Shown: positions 53,285-61,448 of the stretch, piece after piece | Layout of the letters: each line of letters starts with the position of its first letter | Position numbering within the stretch: the stretch's first letter is position 1 | NCBI RefSeq assembly: GCF_017811815.1 | Contig: NZ_JADKZI010000002.1 | Coordinates: forward strand, 310,001-374,000 | Direction: 5' to 3' | Length of the DNA stretch: 64,000 bases | Origin: Flavonifractor sp. AGMB03687 | GTDB taxonomy: Bacteria > Bacillota > Clostridia > Oscillospirales > Oscillospiraceae | The notes under the pieces: model-generated | Database searches by the model: none | What the model was told of the DNA's origin: nothing | Seen by the model: the letters and a program-made list of their open reading frames with translations, nothing else | Translations under genes and position numbers: made by a program

Positions 53285-54811
53285 ATGGAACTGGAATTGG
53301 AACGGACGGCGCTGGACGGGTTTACCGCGGTGCTGGATACCGCCGTGGCCCAGGAAGAGACCATGGAGAGCATCGTGCCCGACGCCTGCCCCGATCTGCT
53401 GGGCGTCTGTGACACGGAAGGGGTGGTGTGCCTCCACCGGAAGGAGGCCATGGAGGGCCGGGTGGAGCTGTCCGGCACCATCCATGCCCTGCTGCTGTGC
53501 CAGCCCGACGGGGAGGTGGGCCTGCGGCGGCTGGAGGTGGATCTGCCCTTTACCTGCACCGCCGACGCCGCCGGCATCAACCCCGGCTGCAAGGTGGTGG
53601 CCGAGCCCCGGCTGCGGGGGGCGGACGCCCGGCTGGTCAATCCCCGGAAGGTGCTGGTGCGGGCCGACCTGGTGGTGGACGTCCAGGTCTTTACCCCGGT
53701 GACCGACTGCGCCTGCGCCTCGGTGCTGGAGCCGGAGCAGGCGGGGGTGGAGCAGCTCAGCGAACCCTGTCAGACCTGCGTCACCGTATGTGTACAGGAA
53801 AAGCCCTTTCCATTCAGCGACGAGCTTACCTTGCCGGGGAGCCGTCCCGAGGCCGAAGCCCTGCTGAAGTGGCGGGTGGCGCTGGAGTGCGGGGAGGCCA
53901 AGGTCATTGGCAGCAAGCTGATCTTCAAGGGCTCCGCCCGGCTCCAGGTGCTCTATCGCTGTGCCGACGGAGGCCTGAGCACCGGGGAGTTCGAGCTGCC
54001 CATCTCCCAGTTGATGGAGGTGAGCGGCGCCGGGGAAGAGGCCATGTGTCAGGTGGGGCTGGTCCTTACAGACCTGAGCTGTGAACTGGACGATGGGGAC
54101 GGCCGCACCATCAGCGTGACCATGGGCCTGCTGGCCCAGGCGGTGGTGCGGGAGGAGCGGAGCATGACCCTGCTCACCGATGTGTACTCCACCCTCTACG
54201 ACTTGAACGCCCAGGTCCGCCCCCTGGCCCTCAGCCGGGTGGCCGACCGGGGGGAGCGGGAGGTGGCTGTCCGGGAACTGCTGGAGACCGGCATGGTGCC
54301 CCAGGATGTGCTGGACGCCTATGTGACCATGGGGGACACCGCCCAGAACCGGGAGGGGGAGCGGGTCTCCCTCACCGCCCAGGTCAACGTACATCTGCTC
54401 TGCCGCACCGAGGACGGGGAGACCACGTCGGTCACCCGCACCCTGCCGGTGTCCTGCCCGGTGGAGCTGCCTGAGGGGGTCCGGTGCTCCTGCCGGTGCA
54501 CCTGCACCGCGCCGGTATACGCCGCTCCCACCGCCGGCGGGGTGGAGGTCCGGTTTCCGGTGCGTTTCGGCTGGCTGGCCCTCACGGGAAGCAAGGCCGC
54601 CGCCGTCAGTGCCGTCACCTTTGATGAGAATTGCCCCATCGACCACACCGGCCAGCCCTCCATCGTGCTGCGGATGATCACCGGCGGGGAGCGGCTGTGG
54701 GACATCGCCAAGGCCTACGGCACCACCGGCCGGGACGTGATGCAGGCCAACGCCCTGGAGGAGGAGGAGCTGCCCGACGGTCAGCTGCTGCTCATTCCCA
54801 GAAAACGCTAA
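53285..54811 (+). CDS. sipL: SipL-like spore morphogenesis protein (DUF3794 repeats plus C-terminal LysM)
   Basis: 508 residues. Several DUF3794/SPOCS beta modules fill the body, with repeated VELSGTIHALLL, KGSARLQVLYRC and SLTAQVNVHLLC patterns. A C-terminal LysM domain (about 458-505: ITGGERLWDIAKAYGTTGRDVMQANAL...LPDGQLLLIPRK) closes it. This is the architecture of Clostridioides difficile SipL, whose LysM domain binds SpoIVA to build the coat basement layer. AAGGAGTGG is before the ATG. spoVM lies directly upstream and spoIVA 8 kb away. Confidence 0.88.
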   Translation: MELELERTALDGFTAVLDTAVAQEETMESIVPDACPDLLGVCDTEGVVCLHRKEAMEGRVELSGTIHALLLCQPDGEVGLRRLEVDLPFTCTADAAGINPGCKVVAEPRLRGADARLVNPRKVLVRADLVVDVQVFTPVTDCACASVLEPEQAGVEQLSEPCQTCVTVCVQEKPFPFSDELTLPGSRPEAEALLKWRVALECGEAKVIGSKLIFKGSARLQVLYRCADGGLSTGEFELPISQLMEVSGAGEEAMCQVGLVLTDLSCELDDGDGRTISVTMGLLAQAVVREERSMTLLTDVYSTLYDLNAQVRPLALSRVADRGEREVAVRELLETGMVPQDVLDAYVTMGDTAQNREGERVSLTAQVNVHLLCRTEDGETTSVTRTLPVSCPVELPEGVRCSCRCTCTAPVYAAPTAGGVEVRFPVRFGWLALTGSKAAAVSAVTFDENCPIDHTGQPSIVLRMITGGERLWDIAKAYGTTGRDVMQANALEEEELPDGQLLLIPRKR

Positions 54812-54815
54812 GCAG

Positions 54816-54854
54816 AGAGGGCCTGCCGCAACTTGCGGCAGGCCCTCTTTTTTT
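54816..54854 (+). terminator. Terminator of sipL
   Basis: AGAGGGCCTGCCGCA / TGCGGCAGGCCCTCT near-perfect stem, then TTTTTT. Confidence 0.93.
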
Positions 54855-54857
54855 CCC

Positions 54858-54886
54858 TTGCATTTCTTTCGGTTATCTGTTATATT
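54858..54886 (+). promoter_or_regulatory. Promoter of the ferredoxin/NapH-like/ArsR operon, with adjacent repeats
   Basis: TTGCAT (54858-54863), 17 bases, TATATT (54881-54886). Just downstream lies TTGCTTAAATGCTTAA, a direct repeat of TGCTTAA within an imperfect TTAG...CTAA inverted pair (about 54885-54910), a possible binding site for the ArsR protein of the operon. Confidence 0.68.
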
Positions 54887-54925
54887 AGAAATTGCTTAAA
54901 TGCTTAACTAATGGGAGGACAAGAT

Positions 54926-55129
54926 ATGGCGTCCAAGCGTTATGCCGCCGTCGGGAAGCACTGCGTGGCCTGCGGTTGCTGTGTCAAGGTATGCCCCCTA
55001 TCGGCCATCTCGGTCTGGCGGGGCGTGGTCGCCCGGGTGGACCGGGAGAAGTGCGTGGGCTGCGGCAAGTGTGCCAAGGAGTGCCCGGCGGGCACCATTG
55101 AGCTCATGAACCGGGAGGTGGAGGTATGA
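54926..55129 (+). CDS. Ferredoxin-type protein with two 4Fe-4S motifs
   Basis: 67 residues. Two CxxCxxCxxxCP motifs: CVACGCCVKVCP and CVGCGKCAKECP, so a 2[4Fe-4S] ferredoxin. GGGAGG sits 7 bases before ATG 54926, better than the ATG at 54911. It overlaps the NapH-like gene by 4 bases; the two are likely electron partners. Confidence 0.88.
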   Translation: MASKRYAAVGKHCVACGCCVKVCPLSAISVWRGVVARVDREKCVGCGKCAKECPAGTIELMNREVEV

Positions 55130-55746
55130 ACAGGAAGAAGCACTGGTACGACTATCTGTGGATCGTCACCCCCATCTATCTGGGGCTGGGGTTCTTCAAC
55201 ATTCTCTTTGCCTGGCTGGGCATGATCTTCTTCTGTCTGCCCCTGCTCATTGCCATCTTCGGCGGCAGCAAGCTGTACTGTAACCGCTACTGTGACCGGG
55301 GCCAGTTCCTGTCCCTGCTGGGCGGGCGGCTGAAGCTGTCCCGCAACAGGCCCACCCCCCGGTGGATGCGCTCCAAGGTGTTCCGCTACGGCTTCCTCAT
55401 CTTTTTCTTCATCATGTTCTTCCAGATGCTCTTCACCACCTACCTGGTGGGGGCGGGAGCCCGTGACATCGGGGAGTTCGTCAAGCTGTTCTGGACCTTC
55501 AAAGTGCCCTGGCACTGGGCCTATCATGGCACCCTCTTTGCCCCCTGGGTGGCCCAGTTCGCCTTCGGATTCTACTCCATCATGCTCACATCCACCCTTA
55601 TCGGTCTCATCGTCATGGTGCTCTTCAAGCCCCGGACCTGGTGCGTGTTCTGCCCCATGGGCACCATGACCCAGCTGATCTGCACCCTGCGCTCGGGCAA
55701 GGCCCCGGCGGAGGGCTGCGCCTCCTGCTCCGGCTGCCGGAGGTAA
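55126..55746 (+). CDS. NapH/MauN-like membrane iron-sulfur protein
   Basis: 206 residues with about four membrane segments. The NapH family motifs are YCNRYCDRGQF and WCVFCPMGTMTQ (paired cysteines near the membrane). The usual soluble ferredoxin domains at the C-terminus are missing: it ends at CASCSGCRR, and a ferredoxin is encoded as the upstream gene instead. It probably passes electrons across or along the membrane. Donor and acceptor unknown. Confidence 0.82.
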   Translation: MNRKKHWYDYLWIVTPIYLGLGFFNILFAWLGMIFFCLPLLIAIFGGSKLYCNRYCDRGQFLSLLGGRLKLSRNRPTPRWMRSKVFRYGFLIFFFIMFFQMLFTTYLVGAGARDIGEFVKLFWTFKVPWHWAYHGTLFAPWVAQFAFGFYSIMLTSTLIGLIVMVLFKPRTWCVFCPMGTMTQLICTLRSGKAPAEGCASCSGCRR

Positions 55747-55751
55747 GGATT

Positions 55752-56048
55752 ATGGACGAACAACTGCGGGAAAAGGCCAAAACCATCGCCGAACTGATGG
55801 CCCAGATGGCCAATGAGAACCGGCTGCTCATCCTGTGCGCCCTGCTGGACGGGCCTAGGACGGTGGGGGAACTGGGGGAGAGCGTGCCCAACATCACCGG
55901 CCCCGCCCTGTCCCAGCACCTGCACAAGCTGAAGGACGGGGGACTGGTCCAGGCGGAAAAGCACGGCCAGTTCGTCACCTATTCCATCAAGGACAGCCGC
56001 ATTCAGGCCCTGATGGCGGTGCTCAAAGAACAATATTGCGCCCAATGA
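55752..56048 (+). CDS. ArsR-family transcriptional regulator with BigR/SqrR-like cysteine pair
   Basis: 98 residues. A winged-helix ArsR fold: ANENRLLILCALLDGPRTVGEL (helix 2), ITGPALSQHLHKLKDGGLV (recognition helix) and VTYSIKD (wing). The metal-site ELCVC motif is absent. The two cysteines, C29 in RLLILCALL and C96 in EQYCAQ, are 67 apart, the layout of the persulfide/redox sensors BigR and SqrR (66 apart in those, from memory). It lies last in the operon with a ferredoxin and NapH-like gene and probably represses it. Ligand inferred. Confidence 0.87.
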   Translation: MDEQLREKAKTIAELMAQMANENRLLILCALLDGPRTVGELGESVPNITGPALSQHLHKLKDGGLVQAEKHGQFVTYSIKDSRIQALMAVLKEQYCAQ

Positions 56049-56093
56049 ACAGACAGCGCGCCTCACTTTGTGTGGGACGCGCTGTCTGTTCTT
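56048..56093 (+). terminator. Terminator-like hairpin after the arsR gene
   Basis: AACAGACAGCGCG / CGCGCTGTCTGTT 13-base perfect stem with a 17-base loop, beginning on the last base of the gene; the T run is weak (CTTCT). Confidence 0.75.
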
Positions 56094-56146
56094 CTAATTC
56101 CTGGTTTTCATATGGGAAATATTTTGTTAAAATGCCATAATTCCTA

Positions 56147-56176
56147 TTGACATAGTGTACTTCACTGTGTTAGGAT
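56147..56176 (+). promoter_or_regulatory. Promoter of the acyl-CoA dehydrogenase fusion gene
   Basis: Perfect -35 TTGACA (56147-56152), 18 bases, TAGGAT (56171-56176). AT-rich surroundings. The start point would lie around 56183, within the palindrome that follows. Confidence 0.7.
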
Positions 56177-56186
56177 GGTCTTACAA

Positions 56187-56205
56187 AATAATGATTCTCA
56201 TTATT
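56187..56205 (+). promoter_or_regulatory. Fur/PerR-like operator
   Basis: AATAATGA-TTC-TCATTATT is a perfect 8-3-8 palindrome and matches the classical 19-bp Fur box at 15 of 19 positions. It lies over or just after the transcription start, ideal for repression. PerR boxes are very similar, and the downstream genes (rubredoxin, flavodiiron protein) are PerR-type targets in clostridia, so either regulator is possible. Confidence 0.72.
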
Positions 56206-56236
56206 GATTTTAAATACAGACAAGGAGGACGACACC

Positions 56237-58147
56237 ATGCTGTTCAAGACCACGGAGCAACACGAGGCCCTGCGGGCCAAGATCCGGGCATTTGCGGAAG
56301 CGGAAGTCAAACCCCAGGCCTTCCTGATGGACAAGGAGAATCTCTTTCCCGACGAGGCTATCAAGAAGCTGGGGGAGATGGGGCTCATGGGCATCCCCTA
56401 TCCCAAGGAGTACGGCGGCGCCGGGCTGGACGCCCTGAGCTATGCCATTGCGGTGGAGGAGCTGTCCCGGGTAGACGGCGGCACCGGCGTCATCCTGTCG
56501 GCCCACGTGTCCCTGGGCTCCTGGCCCATCTTCGCCTACGGCACCGAGGAGCAGAAGCAGAAGTACCTGGTGCCTCTGACCCGCGGCGAGAAGATTGGCG
56601 CTTTCGGCCTCACCGAGCCAAACGCCGGTTCCGACGCCGGCGGCACTGAGACCACCGCCGTGGACAAGGGGGACCACTGGCTCCTCAACGGCGGCAAGAT
56701 ATTCATCACCAACGCCCCCAAGGCGGACACCTATGTGGTCTTTGCGGTGACCACCCCCGACATCGGCACCCGGGGCATCTCCGCCTTCATCGTGGAGAAG
56801 GGTTGGGAGGGCTTCACCTTCGGCGACCACTACGACAAGATGGGCATTCGTTCCTCCTCCACCGCCGAGCTCATCTTCAACGACGTGAAGGTGCCCAAGG
56901 AAAACCTGCTGGGCAAGGAGGGCCAGGGCTTTAAGATCGCCATGTCCACCCTGGACGGCGGCCGCATCGGCATCGCGGCTCAGGCGCTGGGCATTGCCCA
57001 GGGGGCCTATGAGGCCGCCGTGGAGTACGCCAAGGAGCGGGTCCAGTTCGGCAAGCCCATCGGCTTCAACCAGTCCATCGGCTTCAAGCTGGCCGACATG
57101 GCCACCAAGCTCCGCTGTGCCCGGCTGCTGGTCTACTCCGCTGCCGACCTGAAGGAGCACCACGAGCCCTACGGCACCGAGTCGGCCATGGCCAAGATGT
57201 ACGCCTCCGACATCGCCCTGGAGGTCACCAACGACGCGGTTCAGATCTTCGGCGGCACCGGCTTCCTCAAGGGCATGGATGTGGAGCGGATGTACCGGGA
57301 CGCCAAGATCACCACCATCTACGAGGGCACCAACGAGATCCAGCGAGTGGTTATCTCCTCCGCTATCATGGGCAAGCCCCCAAAGAGCGAGAGCGGCTCC
57401 TCCAGCCGGCCCAAGAAGCCCGCCCCCGTTACCGGCGTGCGCAAGCGCATCCTGCTGAAGGAGGGAAGCGCCGACGATCAGGTCAACGCTCTGGTGGAGC
57501 ACCTGAAGAAGGACGGCCACGACTTCACCGTGGGTATCCCCATGGACACCCCCATCAGCCAGGCCGAGCGTGTGGTTTCCGCCGGTCAGGGCATCGGGGA
57601 CAAGAAGAACATGAAGCTCATTGAGAATCTGGCTAAGGCAGCCGGCGCCGCCGTGGGCTCCTCCCGCCCGGTGGCTGAGACGCTGAAGTATGTGCCCCTG
57701 GACCGGTATGTGGGTATGTCCGGCCAGAAGTTCAAGGGCAACCTGTACATCGCCTGCGGCATCTCGGGCGCCATCCAGCACCTGAAGGGCATCAAGGATG
57801 CCTCCACCATCGTGGCCATCAACAAGAACGGCAACGCCCCCATCTTCAAGAACTGCGACTACGGCATCGTGGGCGACGTCAACGAGATCCTGCCTCTGCT
57901 GGCCGCCGCGCTGGATACCGGCGAGAAGCAGCCCGCGCCCCCCATGGTGAAGATGAAGCGCCCCGCGCCCCCCAAGCCCGAGCCCATCGGCAAGCGTTAT
58001 GTGTGCGGCGGCTGCGGCTACGAGTATGTGCCCGAGCTGGGCGATCCCGACGCCGAGGTGGCTCCCGGCACCCTGTTCGAGACTCTGCCTGAGGATTGGG
58101 TGTGCCCCGAGTGCGCCGAGGGCAAGGAGATGTTCATCGAGGCCTGA
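56237..58147 (+). CDS. Acyl-CoA dehydrogenase - EtfA FAD domain - rubredoxin fusion protein
   Basis: 636 residues in three modules. About 1-380: short-chain acyl-CoA dehydrogenase close to butyryl-CoA dehydrogenase, with [34 protein letters not shown] and catalytic Glu363 in [10 protein letters not shown]. About 400-565: the C-terminal FAD-binding domain of EtfA ([68 protein letters not shown]); the EtfA N-terminal domain and EtfB are absent. 587-636: rubredoxin with CGGC (590, 593) and CPEC. This could send electrons from acyl-CoA to rubredoxin within one chain. AAGGAGG is 8 bases before the ATG. The next gene is a flavodiiron protein, the usual rubredoxin partner. Confidence 0.92.
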   Translation: MLFKTTEQHEALRAKIRAFAEAEVKPQAFLMDKENLFPDEAIKKLGEMGLMGIPYPKEYGGAGLDALSYAIAVEELSRVDGGTGVILSAHVSLGSWPIFAYGTEEQKQKYLVPLTRGEKIGAFGLTEPNAGSDAGGTETTAVDKGDHWLLNGGKIFITNAPKADTYVVFAVTTPDIGTRGISAFIVEKGWEGFTFGDHYDKMGIRSSSTAELIFNDVKVPKENLLGKEGQGFKIAMSTLDGGRIGIAAQALGIAQGAYEAAVEYAKERVQFGKPIGFNQSIGFKLADMATKLRCARLLVYSAADLKEHHEPYGTESAMAKMYASDIALEVTNDAVQIFGGTGFLKGMDVERMYRDAKITTIYEGTNEIQRVVISSAIMGKPPKSESGSSSRPKKPAPVTGVRKRILLKEGSADDQVNALVEHLKKDGHDFTVGIPMDTPISQAERVVSAGQGIGDKKNMKLIENLAKAAGAAVGSSRPVAETLKYVPLDRYVGMSGQKFKGNLYIACGISGAIQHLKGIKDASTIVAINKNGNAPIFKNCDYGIVGDVNEILPLLAAALDTGEKQPAPPMVKMKRPAPPKPEPIGKRYVCGGCGYEYVPELGDPDAEVAPGTLFETLPEDWVCPECAEGKEMFIEA

Positions 58148-58230
58148 GCGCCCATACCGGCTGTGCCGGAAAACGCAGTCAATGACACAAATGCGCCGAT
58201 CGGCGCGACCATATAGAAGGAGGGACTACC

Positions 58231-59442
58231 ATGTATTGTGTCCGCAACGTGACGGAAAACCTGTACTGGGTCGGCGCCAACGACCACCGGCTCCACCTGT
58301 TTGAAAATATCCATCCCATCCCCCGTGGCGTCAGCTACAACGCCTACCTGCTGCTGGACGAAAAGACCGTCCTCTTTGACACCGTGGACTGGTCTGTGTG
58401 CCGCCAGCTGCTGGAGAACGTGGAGCATCTGCTGGGGGAGCGCCCCCTGGACTACCTGGTTATCAACCACATGGAGCCCGATCACGGCGCTTCCATCGAG
58501 GAGATCCTGCTGCGCTGGCCCGACGTGAAGGTCATCTCCACGGAGAAATCCTTCCTCTTCATGCGCCAGTTCGGATTCCAGGTCGACGGCCATGAGCTCA
58601 TCGAGGTCAAGGAGGGGGACACCTTCTCCTTCGGCAAGCACAACGTCACCTTTGTGGCCGCCCCCATGGTCCACTGGCCCGAGGCCATGGTCACCTTTGA
58701 CACCACCAACGGCGCGCTCTTCTCCGCCGACGCCTTTGGCACCTTCGGCGCCCTGGACGGCAAGCTCTTTGCCGATGAGGTCAACTTCGACCGGGACTGG
58801 ATCGACGACGCCCGGCGCTACCTCACCAATATCGTGGGCAAGTACGGCCCCCACATCCAGCTGCTGCTGAAAAAGGCCGGCACGATCCTGGACCAGATCA
58901 AGTACATCTGCCCCCTCCACGGTCCCGTGTGGCGGAAGGATCTGGGCTACTTCATCGACAAGTATGACAAGTGGAGCCGCTACGAGCCGGAGGAGAAGGG
59001 CGTGCTCATTGCCTACGCCTCCATGTACGGCAACACCGAAGCCGCCGCCCAGGCCCTGGCCGCCAAGCTGTGCGAGAAGGGCGTCACCAACGTGCATGTG
59101 TACGACGTGTCCAACACCCATGTGTCCTACCTGGTCAGCGAGTCCTTCCGGCTGAGCCACATTGTGCTGGCCAGCGTCACTTACAACCTGGGGATCTATC
59201 CCGTCATGCACGACTATCTCATGCACCTGAAGGGCCTCAACCTCCAGAACCGTACCTTCGCCATCGTGGAGAACGGCTCCTGGGCGCCCAAGTCCGGCGA
59301 TCTGATGCAGAAGTTTGTGGACGAGGAGCTGAAGAATATGACGGTCATCAACGACCGCCTGTCCATCGCCTCCGCTCTCCACGCCGACAAGGCCGCCGAG
59401 CTGGAGTCCCTGGCAGACTCCATCGTGGAATCCATGCAGTGA
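58231..59442 (+). CDS. FprA family A-type flavoprotein (flavodiiron O2/NO reductase)
   Basis: 403 residues. The metallo-beta-lactamase diiron part has NHMEPDHGAS (H80, E82, D84, H85), MVHWPE (H148), SADAF (D167) and CPLHGPVW (H230). The C-terminal flavodoxin domain (about 255-400) binds FMN at ASMYGNTEAAA. No fused rubredoxin, so an outside donor is needed; the upstream gene encodes one. GAAGGAGG precedes the ATG. The 83-base gap holds a 14-base palindrome (58193-58206) and no terminator, so the two genes are probably co-transcribed. Reduces O2 to water or NO to N2O. Confidence 0.94.
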   Translation: MYCVRNVTENLYWVGANDHRLHLFENIHPIPRGVSYNAYLLLDEKTVLFDTVDWSVCRQLLENVEHLLGERPLDYLVINHMEPDHGASIEEILLRWPDVKVISTEKSFLFMRQFGFQVDGHELIEVKEGDTFSFGKHNVTFVAAPMVHWPEAMVTFDTTNGALFSADAFGTFGALDGKLFADEVNFDRDWIDDARRYLTNIVGKYGPHIQLLLKKAGTILDQIKYICPLHGPVWRKDLGYFIDKYDKWSRYEPEEKGVLIAYASMYGNTEAAAQALAAKLCEKGVTNVHVYDVSNTHVSYLVSESFRLSHIVLASVTYNLGIYPVMHDYLMHLKGLNLQNRTFAIVENGSWAPKSGDLMQKFVDEELKNMTVINDRLSIASALHADKAAELESLADSIVESMQ

Positions 59443-59453
59443 TCAAATAAACC

Positions 59454-59497
59454 GCGGGGTGTTCCGACAAAAACAGTCGGAACGCCCCGCTTCTTCT
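59454..59497 (+). terminator. Terminator of fprA
   Basis: GCGGGGTGTTCCGAC / GTCGGAACGCCCCGC (one G-T pair), 7-base loop, then TTCTTCT. Confidence 0.85.
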
Positions 59498-59526
59498 ACT
59501 TATTAGATGTTATTACAATTATATGT

Positions 59527-59557
59527 GTTGACAAATGGTTGAATTTGTGCAACTATT
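59527..59557 (+). promoter_or_regulatory. Candidate promoter and operator for the C69 dipeptidase gene
   Basis: Perfect TTGACA (59528-59533), but the -10 17-18 bases later (AACTAT or ACTATT) is weak. The region is an imperfect palindrome, GTTGACAAAT ... ATTTGTGCAAC (59527-59553), which could bind a regulator. An AT-rich stretch lies upstream. Confidence 0.45.
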
Positions 59558-59663
59558 TGATTGCTACCGGAGCAACCGGAATCTGTCGGAACCATCGGAA
59601 CGAAAGGAGGGAACTTATTTCTGCGACCCCGGACCCGAATCAAAAAAGGAGAGGTGTACAATT

Positions 59664-61394
59664 ATGAAGAAGTCCCTTCGCGTTCTGTCCGCGGTGCTGG
59701 CCGGCACGATGCTGCTGAGCACCAGCGCCCTGGCCTGTACCGGCGTGTACGTCGGTAAGGATGTCAGCACAGATGGCTCGTACATGATTGCCCGCAGCGA
59801 GGACCAGAGCAACGGCGCCTACAACAAGATGTTCGTTGTTCAGCCCAGAGTGGAGAATGTGCCCGGCCGCTACATCGAGGATACGGCTACCGGATTCAAG
59901 ATCCCTCTGCCCGCTACCACCTACAAGTACAACTACGTGCCCGATTACACCCGGGGCGACGACGGCATGTATCCCGGTTCCTGCACCAATGAGTACGGCG
60001 TGAGCATCTCCGCCACTGTCTCCACCTCCACCTGCGAGGCCTGGGAGGCGGAGGATCCCTTCGTGGAGCCCGGCCTGCGCGAGGCCATCCTGGCCGCCAC
60101 CGTGGCCGCTGTGTCCAAGACTGCCCGTGAGGGCGTTGAGGTCCTGCTGGGCTACGTGGACGACTACGGCTCCGAAGAGGGCAACACCGTCATGATCACC
60201 GACCAGAAGGAAGCCTGGATCGTGGAGATCTACAGCGGCCATCACTACTGCGCCATGAAGATGCCCGACGACCAGGTCGCCGTGTTCGGCAACCACAACA
60301 TGATCGGGCTGGTGGACCCCAAGGCCACCCCCGAGGACGGCTACTACTACTCCGACGGCCTGTTTGAGACCATCGACAAGCTGGGTCTGGCGGTCAAGGA
60401 GGGTGAGAAGTATCACCTGGCCAAGTCCGTCTGCAACAACACCCGCGAGGACTACAACGCCATGCGCAACTGGGCCGGCATGACCATCCTGGCCCCCTCC
60501 AAGGCCGGCGACTACAAGAGCGGCGAGTTCTACCCCCTGTTCTACACCCCCGATGAGAAGGTCAGCGTCCTGACCGTCATGGACGTCTACCGCAACCGGC
60601 TGGAGGGCACTCCTCTGGACGTGACCCTGCCCGGCCAGGAGAACAACCGCGTCATCGGCACCGAGCGCTCCTCCCAGATCCATGTGCTCCAGACCTTCCC
60701 CGAGTGGCCCGCTGAGTGTGCCGCCATCGACTGGATCTGCCTGGGCAACGCCCAGCACTCCGTGTTCGTCCCCCACTTCTCCGGCATCAACGACACCGCT
60801 CCCGCCTACAAGGTGGACGGCGAGGTCTATGATCCCAGCGGCGCGTTCTGGATGTTCAAGCGCGTCTGCACCCTGGCCGAGCAGAACCGCTCCCTCTACA
60901 GCAAGGGCGTTATGGATTTCTGGGATCTGCAGGAGCACATCATGTACGATGAGATGATGGACGCCTCCAAGACCATGCAGGCCAAGTACGCTGAGAGCCG
61001 CGCCGCCGGCGACGCCTACGTCACCGAGCTGGGCATCCAGATGGCCGAGCGGGAGATGGGTCTGACCGACAACCTGTACGCCAACCTGCTGACCACCATG
61101 ATGTTCAACACCGGCCGGGCCGCCGGCCGCACCCTGAAGACCTTCGTGGCTGACGTGCCTCTGCGTCAGATCGCCGAGTACAAGGGCTACAGCGTGTCCT
61201 GGGACAGCGGCAGCATCACCGTCGCCAAGGGCGCTACCAGCTATACCTTTACCCCCAACGACGATCCCGCGTTCTTCTATCCCAAGGGCTATGCCTGCAC
61301 CGATGCCAACGGCAACGATGTGGAGCTGAGCACCTACGCCTATGTCCGTGACGGCGTGACCTACGTCCCCATGGACTTTGTCAACAAGCTGTAA
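59664..61394 (+). CDS. Secreted C69 family dipeptidase with C-terminal stalk-like domain
   Basis: 576 residues. A signal peptide runs to Ala24, leaving Cys25 (ACTGVYVGKD) as the new N-terminus: the N-terminal nucleophile of family C69 (PepD-type) dipeptidases. YMIARSEDQ, YPGSCTNEYGVSISATVS and IVEIYSGHHY fit the family. The tail (about 500-576, VSWDSGSITVAKGATSYTF...VRDGVTYVPMDFVNKL) resembles the copper-amine-oxidase-N-like modules also seen at the end of the amidohydrolase at 2933-4939. AAGGAGAGG supports ATG 59664. Probably digests peptides outside the membrane. Confidence 0.88.
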   Translation: MKKSLRVLSAVLAGTMLLSTSALACTGVYVGKDVSTDGSYMIARSEDQSNGAYNKMFVVQPRVENVPGRYIEDTATGFKIPLPATTYKYNYVPDYTRGDDGMYPGSCTNEYGVSISATVSTSTCEAWEAEDPFVEPGLREAILAATVAAVSKTAREGVEVLLGYVDDYGSEEGNTVMITDQKEAWIVEIYSGHHYCAMKMPDDQVAVFGNHNMIGLVDPKATPEDGYYYSDGLFETIDKLGLAVKEGEKYHLAKSVCNNTREDYNAMRNWAGMTILAPSKAGDYKSGEFYPLFYTPDEKVSVLTVMDVYRNRLEGTPLDVTLPGQENNRVIGTERSSQIHVLQTFPEWPAECAAIDWICLGNAQHSVFVPHFSGINDTAPAYKVDGEVYDPSGAFWMFKRVCTLAEQNRSLYSKGVMDFWDLQEHIMYDEMMDASKTMQAKYAESRAAGDAYVTELGIQMAEREMGLTDNLYANLLTTMMFNTGRAAGRTLKTFVADVPLRQIAEYKGYSVSWDSGSITVAKGATSYTFTPNDDPAFFYPKGYACTDANGNDVELSTYAYVRDGVTYVPMDFVNKL

Positions 61395-61411
61395 GTTCGC
61401 TTACCGCGTAC

Positions 61412-61448
61412 AAAAGGCGCGCTGCATATCGCAGCGCGCCTTTTCTTT
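61412..61448 (+). terminator. Bidirectional terminator between the C69 dipeptidase and spoIVA
   Basis: AAAAGGCGCGCTGC / GCAGCGCGCCTTTT with an ATATC loop. T-rich on the + strand (TTTTCTTT) and A-rich before the stem, so it can serve the convergent spoIVA gene too. Confidence 0.9.

Noticed and set aside
55126-55746. NapH-like gene as a frameshifted pseudogene because the C-terminal ferredoxin part is missing
   Set aside because: The frame is intact with tight spacing to both neighbours, and a separate ferredoxin is encoded in the same operon.
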